Below are positions 55,307 to 64,000 of a DNA stretch of 64,000 bases, piece by piece. Below the pieces are notes generated by a model that saw only the letters and a list, made by a program, of their open reading frames with translations, had not been told where the DNA came from and did no database searches. The DNA lies in contig CM055095.1 of NCBI GenBank assembly GCA_029204225.1, forward strand, positions 76,960,471 through 77,024,470, in the 5' to 3' direction. Position 1 is the stretch's first letter. The number at the start of each line of letters is the position of its first letter. The stretch comes from Diphasiastrum complanatum (taxonomy: Eukaryota; Streptophyta; Lycopodiopsida; Lycopodiales; Lycopodiaceae). A program made the translations under genes and the position numbers.

Positions 55307-56020
55307 CATGTGTTTTGTAAGTCCATGAGTAGAAGCTTAAATAATAATAATAAAAAGCTTAAACTTAGATTTAGAACTTAGACTTAGGAAACTTAAGATT
55401 AGAAATATTTTATCTTAAGTTTTCCTGAGTTAAGAAAATTGAAGTTCTAAATCTTAAGTTAGAAGTTCTAGAAAGGCTAGAAACAGATTAGTCCCATAAG
55501 TTAGTAGACACTTATGGAAGACCCTCCTTGCCATAAAAGGAGAGGCATTTGCATTGTAAACAACACTTTGGAGATTAAGCTATCTTGCTCTCTATTTTGG
55601 AGAATTATCATTCTATTTCATTTGTGTTCCCTTTGGAAAGGTGCATAGCTTGAGGGAAGGTGCTCGGGCCTCCTCTTGCCTCCTTTTCATCGGCTTTATT
55701 GTGGCATGTTCATTATTGCTTATTTGCTTAGTATTTGTCGCAATCTCATTTTATTACCCTTCGGGTGTTAATCTAGGATTTAGTCTAATCACCTTGATAG
55801 TTGGGTAAGCCTTAGTAAGGTTTTGTGTTTTGTCGTCTCAGTTAATTTCAATTTTGTTTCGGGCACTAGTTGGGTAAGACCTAGTGCTTCATCATTGTTT
55901 TATTTTCGTATTTTTGCTGAAGCTTGTTGTAGAAACTTAAAAAGTGGACAAATCTCTACATCCCTATACTACACCCGTAAGTAGATCTAGCCACCGCACG
56001 AACTAGAAATACTTCCAACA
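55307..56020 (+). repeat. Athila/Tat-type Gypsy 5' LTR (left edge approximate)
   Basis: The right end ATACTTCCAACA is fixed by the primer-binding site that follows. A TATA-like CATAAAAGGAG at about 55532 and a following 'CATTTGCATTGTAAACAAC' start region fit an LTR promoter. The left end is only a guess: no TGTTGGAAG partner was found. Confidence 0.5.
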
Positions 56021-56021
56021 T

Positions 56022-56039
56022 TGGCGCCGTTGTCGGGGA
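56022..56039 (+). promoter_or_regulatory. Gypsy (Athila/Tat) primer-binding site
   Basis: TGGCGCCGTTGTCGGGGA, one base from the canonical TGGCGCCGTTGCCGGGGA leader of plant Athila/Tat/Ogre elements. Confidence 0.85.
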
Positions 56040-56316
56040 GCACCAACGTTGCTCACTGCATAGCTGCCTTTCAAATTCTCTTTTTCTTCACTCCTCTCTC
56101 CACTCTTTTCTACTTCCTCCCCCTCACCTCTTCTTTTTTTCATTCTCCGAAATCTTCCATTTTCATTACAAAAATCCAAGCCCTCAAGGGATTAATTTTG
56201 TTTTTTAAGCTATATATTGTGTAGTTAATTTTGAGTAAGATTTTTTTTAAATTGTTCAGTGTTTTTTATTGTCATAATCTCAGTTTTGATATGGATCAAC
56301 CCACTTTTTGAAAAAA

Positions 56317-57725
56317 AGAGTCCACAAATCTCTCTCTTCCCTCCCCCTTCTCGCTCCCTTCCTTCCCTTCTCCTCGCTCCTTCACCTCCCACTGCCTTGC
56401 CTACCTCCCTTCCACCGTTGCCTACAGCTCCACTTTCTCCCCCCCTTCTCACTCCTTGCTCCTCCGCCTTTCCTTGCCTCGCTCCCTCCCCCTCTCGCCC
56501 GAGGCCCTTTCTTCCCTCGTCTGCCTGCTCCACTCCCCCTCTTGCTCGCTCCCTCCCTCCCTTCCCCTTCACGCCCCTCCCGCTCCTTGCTCTTCCTTCC
56601 TCCCTCCCTGCTCGCACCTCCCATTACTCCCGTCTGCCTCGCTACCTCTCATTACTCCCTGTCCCTCCCTGCTACGATCTCCCTCCCTTCCGATCTCCCT
56701 CCCTCCCCGCTGCGATCTCCTTGCTTTTCCTCCCCCTTTTCGCTCACTCCCTCCCCCTCTCGCTCGCTCGCTCCCTCCCTCTTCTCGCCCCCTCCCGCTC
56801 CTTGCTCTTCTCTCCCCTGCTCTCTCTTTCACTCCCTTCACCTCTCCTCCACTCCCTCCGCTCAGCTCCATCTTTTCTTGCCCAGGACCCTCCCCTCCCC
56901 CTGCTCTCTCTCTCTCACTCCCTTCACCTCTCCTCCGCTCACCTCAATCTCTCCCTGCCCACGTCCCTCCCCTCACCTTCATCCACTCACCCCTTCACCT
57001 CCCTTTCCTGCTTCCCCCTCTCCCATGCTCGCTTCACCTCCCTGCCTCCCTGCGCTCCACCTCCTTCACCTCTCGCTGCTTGTTGCCTACAACTCCACTC
57101 CCCCTCTTGCTCACTCCATCCCCCTTCCCATCTACTGCACGTTGTTGCTGCTGTACGTGCCTGCTGCCCCCTCTCCTTCGATAATCTCCCATCCTCTGCT
57201 CCTCACCCACCCCCTTCACCTCCCTCCCCTGCTCTCTCTCGTTTCCTTCCCCTCTCTTTGTTGCTCTGCTCCCTCTCTTCCCTCACTGCCTTCCCTTCCT
57301 CCTCCCTGCTCGCTTGCTGCCACTCCCTTTTGCTCCTGTCCCCTACTCCATGCTTCCTCTTGCTCGCTACCTGGTCGCTCCCTACTCTACTACGCGCTGC
57401 GCTCTTCCCTCCCCTGCTCTCTCCCTCACTCCCTTCCCCCTCTCCCCTGCTCGCTTCACCTCCCTGCGCTCCACCTCCTTCACCTTTCTACTCGTCCTGC
57501 TTGCTCTCTGCTGTTCGCTCCCTTCCTCGCTTCCTTCCTGCTCCTCCGCTCCCTCTCCCTTCCCCTCTATTCACTGCTCCTTCGCCTTCGCTGCTCCTAC
57601 CTGTTGCTCCTCGCTACCTTCCTCCTCGCTGCCTCCCCTTCATCTATCACTGCCTACCCTCTCCTACCCTGATCCGCTCCCCTCTCGCCCTTGCCTACAG
57701 CTCCGCTCCCTTTTTCCTTTCTCTC
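56317..57725 (+). repeat. 1.4-kb polypyrimidine (C/T) low-complexity tract
   Basis: The plus strand is almost only C and T, with isolated G and A, over 1.4 kb. Sub-motifs recur, such as 'CTCCCTCCC', 'CACTCCCTTCACCTCTCCTCC' (about 56826 and 56918) and 'CGCTTCACCTCCCTGC' (about 57030 and 57447). Long frames exist in several phases (582, 454 and 242 codons), and purine-strand frames too. All stop codons need purines on this strand, so open frames are expected by composition. The Leu/Pro/Ser-rich peptides should not be taken as proteins. It lies in the leader downstream of the Gypsy primer-binding site. Confidence 0.9.
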
Positions 57726-57997
57726 ATTGTTTTATTCATGAGATATCCATCCTCAAAATTCGCAGAAAATTTGCTGCAGCTCAAATTGATCCTCACGATT
57801 TCTTTACTATCTCTGCAAATTTTGGTCAGACACATTTTTGCACTGTCAGACATTTTTTTCTCTTTTGGCATAAAAAAATCCCTTACAAGAATTTGCGGGC
57901 CCTCAGAACGTTGCCTCAAAATTTGCAACCATCCTTACCAAATCGTGGACACTGAGGACGATTTCTGGGTGAAGTTGCGAATTCCTGCCAAAAAAGT

Positions 57998-58008
57998 CTA
58001 TATATAGT
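57998..58008 (+). promoter_or_regulatory. TATA-like box
   Basis: TCTATATATAG lies about 110 bp upstream of the ATG of the 58116 ORF and about 30 bp upstream of a plausible start site. No experimental support. Confidence 0.4.
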
Positions 58009-58032
58009 CCTCCACCTTCTCTCCACGAATTC

Positions 58033-58105
58033 ATTTTAGATTGCTGCTCTCGAGTTCATGCCAATTTTTTTCAAAATTTTCAAAATTCTCAGAGCAATCT
58101 AAAAT
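58033..58105 (+). repeat. 13-bp perfect inverted repeat in a 5' leader
   Basis: ATTTTAGATTGCT (58033-58045) and AGCAATCTAAAAT (58093-58105) can pair around a 47-base loop, between the TATA-like box and the ATG at 58116. Confidence 0.7.
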
Positions 58106-58115
58106 CACTGCTATC

Positions 58116-58385
58116 ATGGCTTCTCGCGATTCCTCGATTAGCTTGCATCGCCGTAAACCCCCTCGTCCTTATTCAGAGGATATAGTCATGATCTATCTTA
58201 AGAATTACGTCGAGCAGCTCACACTGGCCAAGGATATCCTCACCAACCTTGGCTTTGATCTGACACTTGTTCGGGACCAGCAGAGCGAGAGCCTCATCCG
58301 AGCAGCCTACTCCACCTACTCGGATGAGTTCCAAACTTTCCGGATTACATCCAAGAGTGGCAGCTATTCTATTATCAACGTCTGA
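58116..58385 (+). CDS. Small ORF of unknown function (89 aa)
   Basis: ATG at 58116 gives 'MASRDSSISLHRRKPPRPYS', then 'IVMIYLKNYVEQLTLAKDIL' and 'DEFQTFRITSKSGSYSIINV' before TGA. Start chosen because it follows a TATA-like box and a 5' leader with a hairpin, and because the upstream extension has no coding character. Base use is unlike the AT-rich surroundings: many codons end in C or G, as in 'CTC ACC AAC CTT GGC'. No domain recognised. It could be the start of a Gypsy gag, since an Athila-type primer-binding site lies 2.1 kb upstream, the first exon of a host gene, or a chance frame. Downstream sequence is a Copia fragment. Confidence 0.4.
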   Translation: MASRDSSISLHRRKPPRPYSEDIVMIYLKNYVEQLTLAKDILTNLGFDLTLVRDQQSESLIRAAYSTYSDEFQTFRITSKSGSYSIINV

Positions 58386-58887
58386 TCTCCTGGGGATCTA
58401 GGTTCTTCCTTGGAAAAGATTGTTGCTAATGATTTATTTGATCATATGAATATGTTGCTAGGTGCATGCATGAAGGTGGTGTTTCTTCTACGTTATTTTG
58501 TTATGATTCCAAGAAAGTCATTTTTCCAGCAAGTGGATTCACATGTCTCATAAAGAGAGTAGATTAAATGGTTCTATCAAGAGACTTGGTGAGGGAGATA
58601 GCCACAAGTCAAGAAGAAGAGAAGTATGTAAAGTGTTCAAAGTAGGATGTACTTTAAATGATGTCATTGTGAATGATAGTGAGGAAGAATCATTATTATA
58701 TGATTCATTTCCCTAAAACATTGAGTAGAAATTCTTGTTTGAAAAAAGAGAGTACTTCAATAATCCTTATGTTGAAGGTACTAATCATTTTTTTCATGGC
58801 CTCTAATGTTTTTGAGGTTTCTACTTCTTATGATACAATCATTAAGAGGGAGTCTTATGAAGGAAAGAGCAATGGAAGATCGAAAGT
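58386..58887. other. Unassigned segment between the small ORF and the Copia RT fragment
   Basis: AT-rich with many short frames; may be decayed Copia sequence but no diagnostic motif was seen. Confidence 0.35.
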
Positions 58888-59204
58888 GTGGATCTCACAT
58901 CTCTTCATCAACTCAAAGGATTCTATGATTGTGAATTTATTACTCATGATCAAGATGGCAAAAGGTTGGTTGGAGAAGACTACATGGAGCAAATCGAGAG
59001 ACAATTTCTCCAAGTCAAGGGAGATCTCATTGGTGAGCTTATTGAGGTTTGTTATGGACTCAAGAAGGCTGGATCTATTAGGTTTGATACTCATCTTCAC
59101 CCACTCTCATTCATGTTGGATGGAAAGTTTGGAATCTATCTTTTGATTTATGATGGTGGCATTGTTTTCACTAACCTTTGTGAAAGATCAAGATCAAGCA
59201 TTGA
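58888..59204 (+). pseudogene. pol: Diverged Copia reverse transcriptase fragment
   Basis: 'DLTSLHQLKGF', 'EDYMEQIERQFLQVKGD', 'VCYGLKKAGSIRFDTHL' and 'FGIYLLIYDGGIV' align by eye with Copia RT 'LHQ(M/L)DVKTAFLNG', 'EEVYMEQPEGF', 'LYGLKQAPRSWY' and 'LLIYVDDI'. The catalytic YVDD is replaced by YDGG, so it cannot act as an RT. The frame continues without a stop into the LINE segment that follows. Confidence 0.6.
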
Positions 59205-60345
59205 TGAGTTGGTGAGCGCAGTGGAGAGAAGTAAGGAACTATGGGCTAGCCTCTTGCAGGAAGCAGCTCAACAATGGGCACCAGTCAGGGCATCGGGGTG
59301 GAGGAATTGGAGGACCATGGATCTCCTACTTTCCGATTGGAAATTCAAAGGAAAAGGAAGTGAGCTTTTTAGGAGCCTATGGTTGGGGTGGAAAAAGGGA
59401 GGACATGTAATAAGTGCCACCGAGGAGATGATGTGGGATAAAGGAGGGGTCTTGGAGATGAGTTGTTGGGCATGGAGGGGGAACCCACCCTTGGGAGAAG
59501 AGCTCTATGAAGTAGCCAGCAAGATCCACAAAAAGGGAGTTACTGGTTGGAGAGACCTTTGGGATGAGGAGGCAGGAGAGTGAGGAGGAGGAGGGGCACT
59601 ACTCGAAGGTGGGGAAGCAAAGCTCATGTGGAGAGATGGGCTCTTTGTCGAATGGAGGCAATCAAGAAAGGGCATTACATGAGGGGCTGGTCTTGGGACT
59701 GGTTCACCTGGGAGACGAAAGGAAGGATGGTATAGAAGCCCCCAGGAGTACAGGGGATACCATTGGAGTTGGTGTCCAAATTGAACAGAAGGTGGGGTCT
59801 GGATCTGGACACAGAGGAGTGGAGGTGGATATTCAGGGACATCTGGGCAAAATTCTTAGACCCGAAGGTCTCAATTCTTCTTTGGAGAATTGCACACAGG
59901 GCAATATGGACAGGCAGTACAGGCTACTAGTGGGGCACCTTAGATGGTTACTATGACATATGCGGCTCAGAATTCGACTCTATTCAGCACACATTCCTAT
60001 ACTGTGGAAGGAATGAACTCTTCTCTTCTCTTGTTCAGAGTCTAGCTAGGTTTCTAGGTCATGTTTTTGTGGATTCCCATTCTTGATTCTTTAGTAGATA
60101 GAAACATTTGGACTTGTATCAGAGCTCCTCTTCTCTGGACTACCTGGAGACTAAGGAATGCTCAAATCTTTAATGGTACCCAGGAAGTTGGGTCTTTTAT
60201 TAGTAGTCTTTGGGAAATGAGTAGGTTCTACTTTGAAGCACTTAATAAAATATTGTTGAGCGAGAAGCTCGCAGTAGATCCTAGGGCTAAGTCTCTCGAA
60301 TTTTTCAAGAGTTGGTTTCTGAAAGTGGTGGACCACCCAATGTAA
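59205..60345 (+). pseudogene. LINE C-terminal region with zf-RVT domain
   Basis: The open frame 58888-59583 continues into Trp-rich sequence: 'SGWRNWRTMDLLLSDWKFKG', 'GVTGWRDLWDE'. In other frames come 'FRDIWAKFLDPKVSILLWRI', 'AHRAIWTG' and 'DSIQHTFLYCGRNELFSSLV'. The pattern W-R-x-x-x-x-x-[IL] followed by C...H-x-F-x-x-C is that of the zinc-binding region at the C-terminus of plant LINE reverse transcriptases (zf-RVT). The last frame (60061-60345) includes 'TWRLRNAQIFNG', a usual LINE end ('xWRxRNxxVF'). An A-rich stretch at 60390-60412 may be the 3' tail. Confidence 0.7.
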
Positions 60346-60710
60346 CTATACACATTATCACATAGTTAATATACAAATTTTGTCGCTTACTTGCAAAAGA
60401 AAAAATAAACAAATTAACCAACCAAGAAAAAGACCAAAAGGATTATAGCATCAAAGATGAACGCCGCATAAATCTAGACTATTCCACGATCATATTCGAA
60501 GCTAAGACTGACTACCTTAGCAAGCCTAGATTCCCACTCCTATCATTGTGTTTACCCTCTCCCCATTGGAAGCCCGATCAAAGCCCGTTACTACAAAACG
60601 ACTACTCACGCAATTGGAGATCCAAAATCCCTTTCTTTGCCTTCTAGATCCGACCGATTAGGGAGGCACGGAAAGGGACCGACAAACCAATATAAAGAGG
60701 TTTACATGTG
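60346..60710. other. Unassigned gap
   Basis: Starts with the possible A-rich LINE tail; otherwise no recognisable signal. Confidence 0.35.
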
Positions 60711-60857
60711 ACCTTATCAACATGCCTAAGTTTCCAAAAATGGTAAATCCACTATTCTTAGGCCTTACTAACTTTGTAAGTCTATCTCTAATATGAAAAT
60801 GCATATTAGCCTCAAAATTGCCAAATAAGACAACTCAAACTAGTTGACAATTTCACA
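60711..60857 (-). repeat. Copia LTR fragment (about 147 bp)
   Basis: Reverse-complemented it starts TGTGAAATTGTCAACTAGTT and continues 'TTTGAGGCTAATATGCATTT' and 'CTAAGAATAGTGGATTTA', closely matching the LTR at 23831. Only the first part of the LTR is kept. Confidence 0.7.
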
Positions 60858-61149
60858 ATCCATTCATGTTGCTGCATATTTACTCTCATTGTCGCACTGT
60901 CTACAACAATACATGGGATTTGAAAAGTTAAACTATCGAGGTAGTCAAGTCAAACTGTCGAGGGTCGAAAGAGTCGAACTCCTCGACATATTTGACCTCG
61001 ACTCGACTAAATCGTCTAGTTCGATTGTTGACATGGCACCACTCAAAATGAAGCTAGTCACTTATCTTATCCTATCCACTCCTAGTACTATGCAACTACC
61101 TTGACCATGACTGCAGCTATGTCACTATTTGTCTGGATAATAATAGCCA

Positions 61150-62240
61150 CGATTGCCGCCTACCACTATGCAACACACCAATTACTTTTCAACGCATGAT
61201 GATGACAATTTTCCAAGATTATTTGCGAGTTTTTCTAGAAGTCTCCATGGACGACTTCTGTGTGTACATCAAAGCATCTGATCATATCACAAAACTTTGA
61301 CTGACACTGAAACGATGCAGAGAGACTTCTTTATGCCTACATCCGGAGAAATGCTTTTTCGCTATGAAGGAATTCTCCTCGGACATCAGATATCGGAAAG
61401 AGGTATCGAGGTGGACATCGACAAAGTCGGAATAATCAAGAACTTAAAGGAACCAACCAACTTGAGAGAACTTCGAGGTTTTCTTGGTGTTTTTGCATTT
61501 GCAATCGGAGTGAACCTAAGTTAGAAAGATGACTTGAGAAAGGATCATCCAGTTTATTATGCAAGGCGCCAGTTATCCAGTTCAGAGATGAATTATGCAG
61601 CGACAAAGAGGGAAGCATTAAGACTGATCTACTCAATGAAGAAGTTTCAACATTACCTGTTGGGATATCCATTCATTTTCTATGTGGACCATTATGCGTT
61701 GAAATATTTGGTTAATAAAGTTGATCTCTCTGGAAGGATAGTGAGGTGGGTGTTGTTATTGTACGAATTTACATTTGACGTGTAGACGCGATAGGGGAAG
61801 AATCATACCAATGTTGACTTCTTGTCACGACTTGGAAATGATAAAATGTGAATGAACCATTGGAAGATAAGATTTCTGATGAAGACTTATTTTTCCTAAA
61901 TGTAGAGAAGTCCTTATATTATGATATTATTGAATATTTGATAAATCTAAACTATCCTTAGAACTATAATGCAGAAGAAAAGACTATTTTCCAGCATAAA
62001 ATTGGACCTTACACTATCATAAAAGGAGTATTGTATAAACTAGGCCTTGATGCAGAGCTTCGACGATGTTTAGAAGTTGACAAAATACAGACTATTATAA
62101 AAGGTCTACACTCAAAAGATGTTGGAGGACATTATGCTCTAAAAAACACTATAACCAAGACATTAAATGCAAAATACTAGTGGCCTACATGTATAAAGAT
62201 GTTGCGGGGTACATTAAAAAATGTGAGCTTTTGAGCTACT
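61150..62240 (+). pseudogene. pol: Ty3/Gypsy RT end, RNase H and integrase zinc-binding region
   Basis: 'TPITFQRMMMTIFQDYLRVF' and 'VSMDDFCVYIKASDH' (the YxDD site as SMDD), then 'CLHPEKCFFAMKE' and 'GHQISERGIEVDIDKVGIIK' followed by 'NLRELRGFLGV'. After an internal deletion RNase H reads '[20 protein letters not shown]', '[20 protein letters not shown]' and '[19 protein letters not shown]'. Past stops come 'NVDFLSRLGND', 'GGHYALKNTITKTLNAKY' and a broken H/C zinc finger ending near 62240. The integrase core is missing. Three or more stops and shifts. Confidence 0.88.
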
Positions 62241-62379
62241 GTATGACGAGTTGTAAGCTTTGATTCACTTTCTCATAGCTTTCTTCCTCTAATGTGAGCT
62301 TCATTCTCGTTATACATTGTTCTGTTACCTGCTATTTTTGTGCTTTTGTGTTTTCTCTTTATTCTTTTTCAAGGAAAAC

Positions 62380-62940
62380 ATGACTTCATCCAGCGGTGAA
62401 CCATCAGTGGTGAACTGGAAGGTTCACAGCTCGATCAATATGGATGCAATAAGAGCTATGGCAGAAGTATGTAGGTTGGGCGGCCTACTGAAACTTAATC
62501 CATCAATCATATTGTCAGAATTATGTAACGAGTTTGTGGCTGGAATCAAGCAAATAACAGAGGACGACATCAAGGTTGTGGTAAGGGGAGCAGACTTGAT
62601 GATCATAGAAGCAATTTATGCAGATGTACTTGGATTACCAATGGATGGGACTATCTCATCTTTATCTTGGACGAAGCCACTCTTTTTAAGGGTAACTTCT
62701 TCCATTTGACAAAAGGCTATAATAATTGTTGATTCTGCTTTCCACAATCTTTGTCGCTTCGCAAATCAAGCAGTAATGACAAATATTGGTTACCTTGTTC
62801 ACGCTCTCAAAGGTGAACTAGTTAACTTTTCTTCCATTGCATTCAAAGCCTTTCACTAGTCAGTAAAGCATGGCAAGTTCGGAGCATTGGGAGCTCAACT
62901 TGGCCACTTATGCCATTTGGCAGAGTTCTATTTATGATAA
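62380..62940 (+). pseudogene. Retroelement-like ORF of unknown family
   Basis: ATG at 62380 reads 'MTSSSGEPSVVNWKVHSSIN', 'ITEDDIKVVVRGADLMIIEA' and 'DVLGLPMDGTIS', stops at 62707, and continues in the same frame as 'HNLCRFANQAVMTNIGYLVH', a stop, then 'HGKFGALGAQLGHLCHLAEF'. The same-frame continuation across two stops shows a decayed coding region. 'RG..(I)....LGLP' recalls the N-terminal domain of some plant Tat/Ogre-type and 'putative transposon' proteins, but this is by eye and weak. An AT-rich leader lies upstream, so the longer frame from 62317 is not preferred. Confidence 0.45.
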
Positions 62941-64000
62941 ATGGCACACAATTTCTCCCAAACCTTCTGTACAGGCTTTTCTACTCTGACTTGCCTAGCT
63001 AGTGTATCTCGCAGTCTCATGCATGGCATTGCACAATGCTTTCACTTCCTAGAAAAATCCCTTTGAGTGCGTTGGTTTCTACAAGGCTACAATTCCCCCA
63101 GCTTCATCTCCTTTTGCCTTCTCAAATTTCCCTCATTCACATGGCATCCTCTTTTCCCATTTATGACTCTTTCATCACTATCTCAACAGATGCCATTTCC
63201 ACGCATGAAAATTCCCCATTGAATCTCTCTGGGACTCTCGTCATTTGTTGTCATGGAGCCGATGATTCTATCTATGTAAAACATATGGACAGGTTTCTCA
63301 CTGTTAAAAATTTTCACTGACCCAATACTGATAGCATTTACAGTTTTGACTCTGGCCGAACTTTCTAACCATAGCTCTACTTGCAATGGAAGGTTGATGG
63401 ATACTCTTCTTACAACATTAGGTTAAGATGTACCATTTTAAATGAAAGTCTGGCTAACAATTGATAAAAATTCCCAATGATCTGAAGTTCTGAACATTCC
63501 CTGCTTCCAAAAATGTCAGTTTCAATCTGACATGTATCATCTATCTCAAGGAGGAGCTTCAAGGTCCGAGTGTATAATGTAATAATTCTTGGAATGGTAA
63601 AGTGCTTGTAGTGCCATCTTCGTTCTATGCCATCACCCCAAGAGAAGGGATGTTGGACTGAGGGGGTGGAGGTTGAGCTACTGTGGATTCAACATATACA
63701 TCTAGACCATCCACATCTTTGGTCGGAAACAACCGAGCAACAAATTTTTCCTATAAAATAAAGCTTCTAGATACACAAGCAGCAGGGAACGTGATTTTTT
63801 ATGTACAATGGACGGATCATCAAGCAAGTTAGATGGGTAATGAAGCCTTGGAACTTCATCGGATCTAGCCCTTGCCTACTGACTTTGATTGCTTCAATAG
63901 ATCCTTGGTAAGCTCTTGTTGGTAAATCAAGGTGCTTCTGATTTTATGCAATGACTAGAAAGCTTGAGCAAAAGAAGCATCCGTTGAGCATGACGCTCTC
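62941..64000. other. Unassigned region at the window end
   Basis: May be a continuation of the ORF at 62380 (same strand, protein-like pieces such as 'SSFYAITPREGMLD' at about 63620), but no domain is recognised and stops are frequent. The ORF 63036-63320 shows no known motif. Confidence 0.35.

Noticed and set aside
56225-56871. Gly/Arg/Glu-rich minus-strand frames opposite the polypyrimidine tract
   Set aside because: They are the purine-strand shadow of the same low-complexity tract.
56259-58007. 582-codon and 454-codon open frames encoding Leu/Pro/Ser-rich peptides
   Set aside because: The strand consists almost only of C and T, so stop codons cannot occur in any frame. Several frames are open at once and no domain or codon bias supports coding.

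Overview
This is a stretch of repeat-rich nuclear DNA from a land plant. There are no ribosomal RNA genes, no operons and no convincing intact cellular gene. Nearly every recognisable coding trace is a decayed retrotransposon: Ty1/Copia, Ty3/Gypsy (including the Athila/Tat type with its typical primer-binding site) or LINE. The DNA is AT-rich, and nested and truncated insertions are the rule. That fits a large-genome plant such as a gymnosperm, fern or lycophyte, but the lineage cannot be fixed from the sequence alone.

Layout. 1-3899: a minus-strand Copia element with a clear 701-bp LTR and primer-binding site. 3900-6105: a minus-strand Gypsy gag with an Athila-like primer-binding site and a roughly 1-kb LTR. 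6106-9941: a plus-strand Copia pol ending in a 654-bp LTR. 9942-11140: a minus-strand Copia gag with primer-binding site and a broken LTR. 11150-12325: copy A of an unidentified transposase-like gene. 12700-14043: a duplicated repeat carrying CACGTG motifs, split by a solo LTR with a perfect 5-bp target duplication. 14843-17840: a Copia gag stub, a minisatellite and a Gypsy pol. 18504-19370: copy B of the transposase-like gene. 19371-31018: mostly non-coding repeats, including a ~310-bp tandem array cut by an LTR, a 25-bp minisatellite, and a minus-strand coiled-coil reading region between direct repeats. 31009-33057: a Copia RT/RNase H end with a 949-bp LTR.

33422-42960: two Copia fragments lie on either side of 8.6 kb bounded by inverted LTRs. 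Inside is the longest Copia gag-pol of the window (35374-39740), which carries a duplicated integrase C-terminal segment made from two different sub-families. 43335-45811: a minus-strand Copia fragment, then copy C, the most complete of the transposase-like family. 46164-46273: an inverted-repeat foldback. 47145-53690: a duplicated unknown repeat, with a Copia element (LTR, primer-binding site, gag, protease) inserted beside the first copy. 54230-60345: LINE reverse-transcriptase remnants around an Athila-type LTR, a 1.4-kb polypyrimidine tract, and a small ORF behind a TATA-like box. 60711-64000: an LTR fragment, a Gypsy RT/RNase H/integrase remnant, and an unidentified retroelement-like ORF.

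The most interesting item is the family of three related transposase-like pseudogenes (A, B, C). They share an HPCLYCM motif and an intron in the same position and phase, and I cannot match them to a named plant transposon superfamily.
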